Shown here one piece after another: positions 60,801-64,000 of a DNA stretch of 64,000 nt. Source of the stretch: Kofleriaceae bacterium (GTDB lineage: Bacteria > Myxococcota_A > Polyangia > Haliangiales > Haliangiaceae); NCBI GenBank assembly GCA_020633495.1, contig JACKDR010000010.1:62001-126000 (forward strand), in the 5' to 3' direction. The notes under the pieces are model-generated. The model did no database searches and was not told the DNA's origin. It saw only the letters and a program-made list of their open reading frames with translations. The first letter of the stretch is position 1; each line of letters starts with the position of its first letter. The position numbers were made by a program, and so were the translations under genes.

Positions 60801-61938
60801 GGACGTCGAGGAGGTCGAGGTGGACCTGGGAGTCGTCGTCGTGCAGCGCGACCCGGCGGCGGGCCAGGCGCAGCGCGCCGTCGACGTCGCCGGCGGCGGC
60901 CAGCCGGGTCACGGTGACCCCGGTGCCGTCGCGATCGTCGGGGCGACACAGCGTGACCAGCCCGGCGGCGGCCACCGCCTCGAGCGGCGACACCCGGTCG
61001 GCCGCGGCCACCGCGGCGTCGGCGTCGTCGGCCTCGAGCTCGCGGTACGGCGCGGCCCAGCCGGGCGCCGCGGCGATCACCGCGCGCAGCAGGGCCCGAT
61101 CGCGCGCGTCGGCGGGCGCGGCGAGGTAGGCGGCGAGCTGGACCCGCGGGTGATCGGGCGCGACCTCGGCGAGCAGGGTCTCGGGCGCGGCGCGGCTGGC
61201 CAGCGCCAGCGCGTGCAGCGCCGCGACCCGCAGCGGCGCGGCCTGCGCCGCCAGCTCGGCGGTCGCGGTCGCGACGTCGAAGCCGCCCGGGCGTGCGCCG
61301 CGATCCGGCGTGGCGGCGTCGCCGCCATCGCCGCCGCCATCGCCCCCGGGCGTGAACGACACCAGCTGCGCGTTCGTGAACGTCGCCAGCCACGGCCGCA
61401 GCTCGGCCAGCACCGCGACGTGGCGCGACAGCGCGCGCCCGGCGGCGAGCACGCCCTCGACGGTCAGCCCCGGCCACCACGGCTCGGTCGGCGCCAGCCC
61501 GCGCTCGGCCAGCCACGCGCTGACCACCAGGTGCACCGGCGCGCCGACCCGGCCGCCGAGGGCGTCGAACGACTCGCGGACGCCGGCGCGATCGATCGTG
61601 TGCAGGCGGACCGCGCCGGGCTTGCCCGGCTGCAGCGACAGCTCCAGCCACACGACCTCGTCGCGCCGGCTCGCCGCCAGCGCGGCGTCGTCGGGGGTCG
61701 CGCCCCGCTGCGCCAGCGCCGGCACGAAGTGCGGGCCCTGCGCCTGGACCTGCATGGCCTCGGCGTCGAGCACCGCCAGCTGCGGGTGGCGCGACGCGGC
61801 GTCGATGCACGCCAGCCACAAGAGCAGCTCGAGATCGCGGGCGCGCGCGACGTCGCCGTCGGGGACGCTGAGCGTGGGGACCAGGAACGCGATCCGGTGC
61901 GGCTTGCGCGACGGGGCGGCGGCGCGGGGCGCGGTCAC
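57826..61938 (-). CDS. Giant TPR-repeat protein, 1,370 aa
   Basis: The function is not recognised. It is intact over 1,370 codons with uniform codon bias and has no signal peptide. The N-terminal 170 residues form an alpha/beta domain (RIAFLVPTLSVPDGDVARAR; PHFVPALAQRGATPDDAALA) that recalls a periplasmic-binding or TIR-like fold only loosely. The remainder is helical repeats, with clear TPRs near the C-terminus: RLGRWALAMDPHNAEGHRNV, ASRWYVRADQWLTYGGVVYA, LACCYIGLGRFDEAVALAER. GTG 61938 overlaps the TGA of the upstream HEAT/BRCT-like gene (GTGA), so the two are translationally coupled and probably interact. Cytoplasmic scaffold or sensor is the best guess. Confidence 0.7.
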   Translation of the reverse strand: MTAPRAAAPSRKPHRIAFLVPTLSVPDGDVARARDLELLLWLACIDAASRHPQLAVLDAEAMQVQAQGPHFVPALAQRGATPDDAALAASRRDEVVWLELSLQPGKPGAVRLHTIDRAGVRESFDALGGRVGAPVHLVVSAWLAERGLAPTEPWWPGLTVEGVLAAGRALSRHVAVLAELRPWLATFTNAQLVSFTPGGDGGGDGGDAATPDRGARPGGFDVATATAELAAQAAPLRVAALHALALASRAAPETLLAEVAPDHPRVQLAAYLAAPADARDRALLRAVIAAAPGWAAPYRELEADDADAAVAAADRVSPLEAVAAAGLVTLCRPDDRDGTGVTVTRLAAAGDVDGALRLARRRVALHDDDSQVHLDLLDVLRRAERPGAWLAQAHASGWRHGCPMAPHLPWYPDQILIDLAASTAYLEVGRLDEATALRGNRLEGREGAWPRHTKILQRWRREARLVAWCYAREGYFRGDDARAVEGFGRIEPGDGVDVAIFLDALVALGREHEAPLAWAQYGEGRGFATPWSRLAAARALMIAGAWRRGVEQLWQVALRWPRRDDHAAIARTAALLAEAPLAELEAALAARLDAGAVTLARQLARDVADFAPAAATSAVVTRALGSTVAVGFEPAWLAGFAATTRSRAAVDALFAEVTVGGHAAGHGDARQLGELLVARWLQVVFVEASEDDAAALAQAAAYVAAQALSRYLAATTATPSPLTGALRTVAAEALALVHRHRAELADGDARALLAAIEPLVGRVDGELVDAWLDHVERALDLDGKSRGDLAGFAAATPAVAARLVGPEERALLGWHAAALRCAGGDGWAAAAEPLLARLAWHTGGDGAGPWAEAVEAMHAAGALGAADAIDRLATAAYLARGVDAGPCVAAARALFAAGAAEAALTILCDGLHAADEAERDRHLQTLAGPWQASGLDVPFGFQAAAGGVFEALQRGDGARAARLGRWALAMDPHNAEGHRNVGLALAIQGEVLDALTHLTRATPDQATQILSGTLYQTGRLPQALEVLDFASRWYVRADQWLTYGGVVYAAMDNPRTVKAYALAYQLDPDAFDASQLNAYAGVLDEVGDHATLERIAGDLIRIAGDDVMWLTNGWNHLACCYIGLGRFDEAVALAERAVAQNPLPDNTEAFAATLARARAHQQLEVPPLGPVGPARAPIFAQLEDGDLAGAAAQLDDPDWKVRGAALRAARFRFSSENRLEVTERARAAALRIVDAAVGVAGVDAALARAWALDVREQALFPRDPVPALGDRMTRDAFYQEFRARGGVVLGDAPDAAPPFVDRVVVPGAPIATAAAYVALLRDLAALRPAEALARHGLDDAGYGAVAEAWGAAFAADDTLAATIAAGLAAP

Positions 61939-63725
61939 GGGATCACCTCCAGATCGGCGTGGCGGAGCCGCCGCGCGCCCTGTCGTTCGAGCTGCGCGAT
62001 CGTCGTGACCACGCACCAGTCGCCGTGGACGTAGTAGTCGGTGCCGGGGAACGGCCCGTTGACCAGCCGCGCGCCCGCGGCCTCGACGCCGCGCTCGATC
62101 GCGCCGCGGTCCATGTGCTGGAACTCGCCGGCCAGGTAGACGGTGCTGCCGGGCAGGCCGCGACCCAGCCGGCGCAGCAGCGCGGCGGTGGCGTCGAGGC
62201 TGGCGGTGTCGGGCTCGGCGCCGGCGGGCGCCGGCTCGGCCAGCGCGAGCAGAGCGTCGCGGCCGCGGACCAGCGCGGTCCGCGCCGGGCGCTCGTCGGG
62301 CGCGCGCTCGGTCAGCCAGCGCTCGTGCGGGCCGGGGAACGGCGGCAGCGCGTCGTCGTCGACGATCTCCGACGGCGGCAGGTCCTCGGCCAGGACCCGC
62401 GCCGCCAGGTCGGCGCGCCCGGCCCGGTACGCGCCCAGCGCCCGCGCCGCCACCAGCTCGGGCGTCTGCAGCCGCGCCGTCGCCGCCAGCTCGAGCGCCG
62501 CCAGCGGCCGGCCGTGGACCGCCAGCCAGAACGCGCCGACGTCAGCGCCGGCCAGGCTCTGCGCCGCGGCGGTGAGCTGCTTGACCCGGCCGCGGCTGGC
62601 CAGGTCGCGCAGGTACAGATCGCGGACCAGCTTCTGCGACTCCGGGTGCGCCGACACCAGGGCGCGGGCCCGCGCCGGATCGCCGGCGCCGCGCACCATC
62701 CAGCCCCACATCGTGTAGAGGTAGTGCTCGGGGTGGCGGGCGAACGCGGTCAGGGCGCCGAGATCGTCGGCGGCGCCGGCGCACGCGGCGGCGCGATCCG
62801 CCGCGGCCAGGCGCGCGGTGGTGCGCGCGACCCGCAGGCCGCGCACCGTCGGGATCACGCCGGGGTGGGCGAGGTGCCAGCGGGCCCGCTGCCGCCAGGT
62901 GTCGGCGTACTGCAGCGGCCGCAGCTCGTCCTCGAGCGGCCCCAGCTCGGCCTCGCCGCCGACCGACAGCGCCAGGCAGTGGCGCTCGAGGCGCTCGTCG
63001 ACCGAGACCTCGGCGGCGCCGGCGCGCAGCAGCGGGATCGCCTCCGCGCCCAGCGCCGCGGTCACCGCGCGCATCGCGCGCAGCCGGTGGCCGTCGCCGA
63101 GGTCGGCGAACCGCGCCCACACCGCGCGCGCCGCGTCGGCGCCGAGGAAGCACTCGATCGCCTCGCCCCACAGCGCGGGCGCCGCCGCGATCAGCCGGTC
63201 GAGCCCGGCGTGATCGACGTGGCGCAGCGCCAGCGGCAGCTGCTCGAGCGTGATCGCGCCGCGCGCGGTCTCGGTGGCGGCGATCGCGATCAGCGCGTCG
63301 TCGGCGATCGCGACCGCGGCGTCGCTCCAGCGCACCGACGGGTGCGCGGTGCGCGCCTGCCGGTAGCCCAGGCTCCACACCGCCTGGTCGCGCACCGGCA
63401 GCGGCGCCGACGGGTCGCAGGCCACCGTGGCCAGCCGCCGCGCCGTGTCCTCGCCGGGGAACAAGGTCAACCAGATGCAGCCGCGCCGGCGCACCTCGGC
63501 GGCCCGGGCCGGCTCGATCATCCAGTAGCCGACGTCGGCGAGCCCGGGCGCGGCGCCCAGCCAGCCGGCGCCCTCGGCCTGCAGGCGGCGCAGGCGCTCG
63601 AACAGCAGGTCCGACGGCTCGTCGCCGAGCAGGCGCAGGACGTCGGCGAGGCGGTAGCGGAGGCCGTGCGGGATGGCCTCCAGCACGGCCGGGGCGATCG
63701 GGACGGGACCGGACGACGCGTTCAC
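61935..63725 (-). CDS. HEAT-like helical-repeat protein with C-terminal BRCT-like domain
   Basis: A 596-aa cytoplasmic protein, function not recognised. Residues about 60-500 are alpha-helical repeats resembling HEAT units (PVRDQAVWSLGYRQARTAHP; HRLRAMRAVTAALGAEAIPL). The C-terminal 73 residues (524-596) resemble a BRCT domain. LPGSTVYLAGEFQHMDRGAI fits the LxGxxVxxTGxF..R start, VEAAGARLVNGPFPGTDYYV gives the conserved GA/GG turn and TDxxV strand, and a final helix-strand LERQGARRLRHADLEVI closes it. BRCT domains bind phosphopeptides or DNA ends, so a DNA-damage or kinase-linked role is conceivable. The start is GTG 63725 after a TAGGAT box. It is coupled to the giant TPR gene. Confidence 0.65.
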   Translation of the reverse strand: MNASSGPVPIAPAVLEAIPHGLRYRLADVLRLLGDEPSDLLFERLRRLQAEGAGWLGAAPGLADVGYWMIEPARAAEVRRRGCIWLTLFPGEDTARRLATVACDPSAPLPVRDQAVWSLGYRQARTAHPSVRWSDAAVAIADDALIAIAATETARGAITLEQLPLALRHVDHAGLDRLIAAAPALWGEAIECFLGADAARAVWARFADLGDGHRLRAMRAVTAALGAEAIPLLRAGAAEVSVDERLERHCLALSVGGEAELGPLEDELRPLQYADTWRQRARWHLAHPGVIPTVRGLRVARTTARLAAADRAAACAGAADDLGALTAFARHPEHYLYTMWGWMVRGAGDPARARALVSAHPESQKLVRDLYLRDLASRGRVKQLTAAAQSLAGADVGAFWLAVHGRPLAALELAATARLQTPELVAARALGAYRAGRADLAARVLAEDLPPSEIVDDDALPPFPGPHERWLTERAPDERPARTALVRGRDALLALAEPAPAGAEPDTASLDATAALLRRLGRGLPGSTVYLAGEFQHMDRGAIERGVEAAGARLVNGPFPGTDYYVHGDWCVVTTIAQLERQGARRLRHADLEVIP

Positions 63726-63731
63726 CCGGCG

Positions 63732-63737
63732 ATCCTA
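63732..63737 (-). promoter_or_regulatory. Leaderless-type -10 box, TAGGAT (HEAT/BRCT-TPR operon)
   Basis: TAGGAT lies 6 nt before GTG 63725, with no Shine-Dalgarno. Confidence 0.55.
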
Positions 63738-63908
63738 CCGGGCGATCGCCAGCGGGATCGACCGCGCGGCGGCACTCCCGTGCCGGTCCGCGGCGGGAGG
63801 ATCGTCGATCCCGGTTGTGACCGGAGGCGGCACACTTTGCCACCATCGCGAGACGTCCGGCGAACCGGACACTTGGCCGCGATCGATCGCGGCGATCGAA
63901 AATAGACC

Positions 63909-63936
63909 TTGACGGATCGGCGCGCGTACGTAGGAT
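63909..63936 (+). promoter_or_regulatory. Promoter with -35 TTGACG and -10 TAGGAT
   Basis: TTGACG (63909-63914), a 16-bp spacer and TAGGAT (63931-63936) make one of the best promoters in the window. ATG 63946 follows after 9 nt without a Shine-Dalgarno. The flanking 63738-63908 shows no gene. Confidence 0.65.
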
Positions 63937-63945
63937 GCGAACACG

Positions 63946-64000
63946 ATGTCGACGGAAACCCGCCAAGGAACGAACGCCACGCCCCGGTGACGGGTGCCGG
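63946..64000 (+). CDS. Start of a gene cut by the right edge, with an early stop or frameshift
   Basis: From ATG 63946 the frame reads MSTETRQGTNATPR and stops at TGA. Two readings are possible. The TGA overlaps a GTG (GTGA), so a 14-residue leader peptide could be coupled to a following gene beginning VTGA. Alternatively one base is missing and the frame should continue. The strong promoter just upstream shows something is transcribed rightwards here. Only 55 bases are visible, so no function can be given. Confidence 0.35.

Noticed and set aside
57761..61819. A second long minus-strand frame of 1,352 codons beside the giant TPR gene
   Set aside because: It is Arg-rich throughout and is the out-of-frame shadow of the real gene at 57826-61938.

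Overview
This window is very GC-rich chromosomal DNA, with G or C at nearly every third codon position. It looks myxobacterial: order Haliangiales/Kofleriaceae is my inference, phylum Myxococcota is well supported. The signs are four Ser/Thr kinase genes, a sigma-70 factor resembling the 'Myxococcales family 1' group, Cys-rich CGxG..D.GE.CDDG repeats with a MYXO-CTERM-like tail, many lipoproteins with lipobox cysteines, and TPR-rich proteins. I see no phage, IS element, CRISPR array, tRNA or rRNA. No gene-free gap exceeds 300 bp.

Layout. 1-800: a lipid-acyltransferase-like gene (cut by the window edge) coupled to a GNAT gene. 1049-1572: a frameshifted small membrane-anchored protein. 1569-6150: a TetR gene with a perfect operator, then thiolase, carotenoid oxygenase and a second thiolase, each overlapping the next by 4 bp; a wax-ester synthase/DGAT follows. 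7833-12050: four minus-strand genes for envelope proteins, including a purple-acid-phosphatase-like lipoprotein behind an OprP/OprO-like porin. 12268-19836: TPR protein, dicarboxylate/glutamate symporter, sigma factor, hydrolase lipoprotein and a membrane kinase with a zinc-finger N-terminus and a beta-propeller. 19892-25066: Cys-rich MYXO-CTERM protein coupled to a giant SAM-kinase-cyclase-AAA-TPR protein. 25281-31834: SDR, ABC-F ATPase with a hairpin touching its Shine-Dalgarno, two CBS proteins, L,D-transpeptidase and a Cys-rich lipoprotein. 31973-41605: MmgE/PrpD with a GMC oxidoreductase, divergent from a membrane metallophosphoesterase plus methyltransferase; then a kinase and a Kef-type antiporter with CBS domains. 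41613-49637: kinase-TPR, DUF4349, VIT-VWA and MORN-like proteins. 49695-54880: quinone oxidoreductase, lipoprotein, an M91-like metallopeptidase (possible effector), a DEAD-box helicase and a small beta-barrel-like protein. 55017-63725: two lipoproteins (one a methyltransferase), a 1,370-aa TPR protein and a HEAT/BRCT-like partner. A new promoter starts at the right edge.

Two themes run through the window. First, about sixteen genes have a TAnnnT-like hexamer 6-9 nt before the start codon and no Shine-Dalgarno, which suggests leaderless transcripts; other genes have strong Shine-Dalgarno sequences. Second, five genes carry a single frameshift that leaves the rest of the frame open (a sixth is possible at the edge). 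Four fit loss of one base, three of them with a G or C run nearby, so sequencing or assembly error is a serious alternative to true pseudogenes. Operon junctions repeatedly use GTGA or ATGA overlaps, which I used to fix starts and to support the repaired frames.
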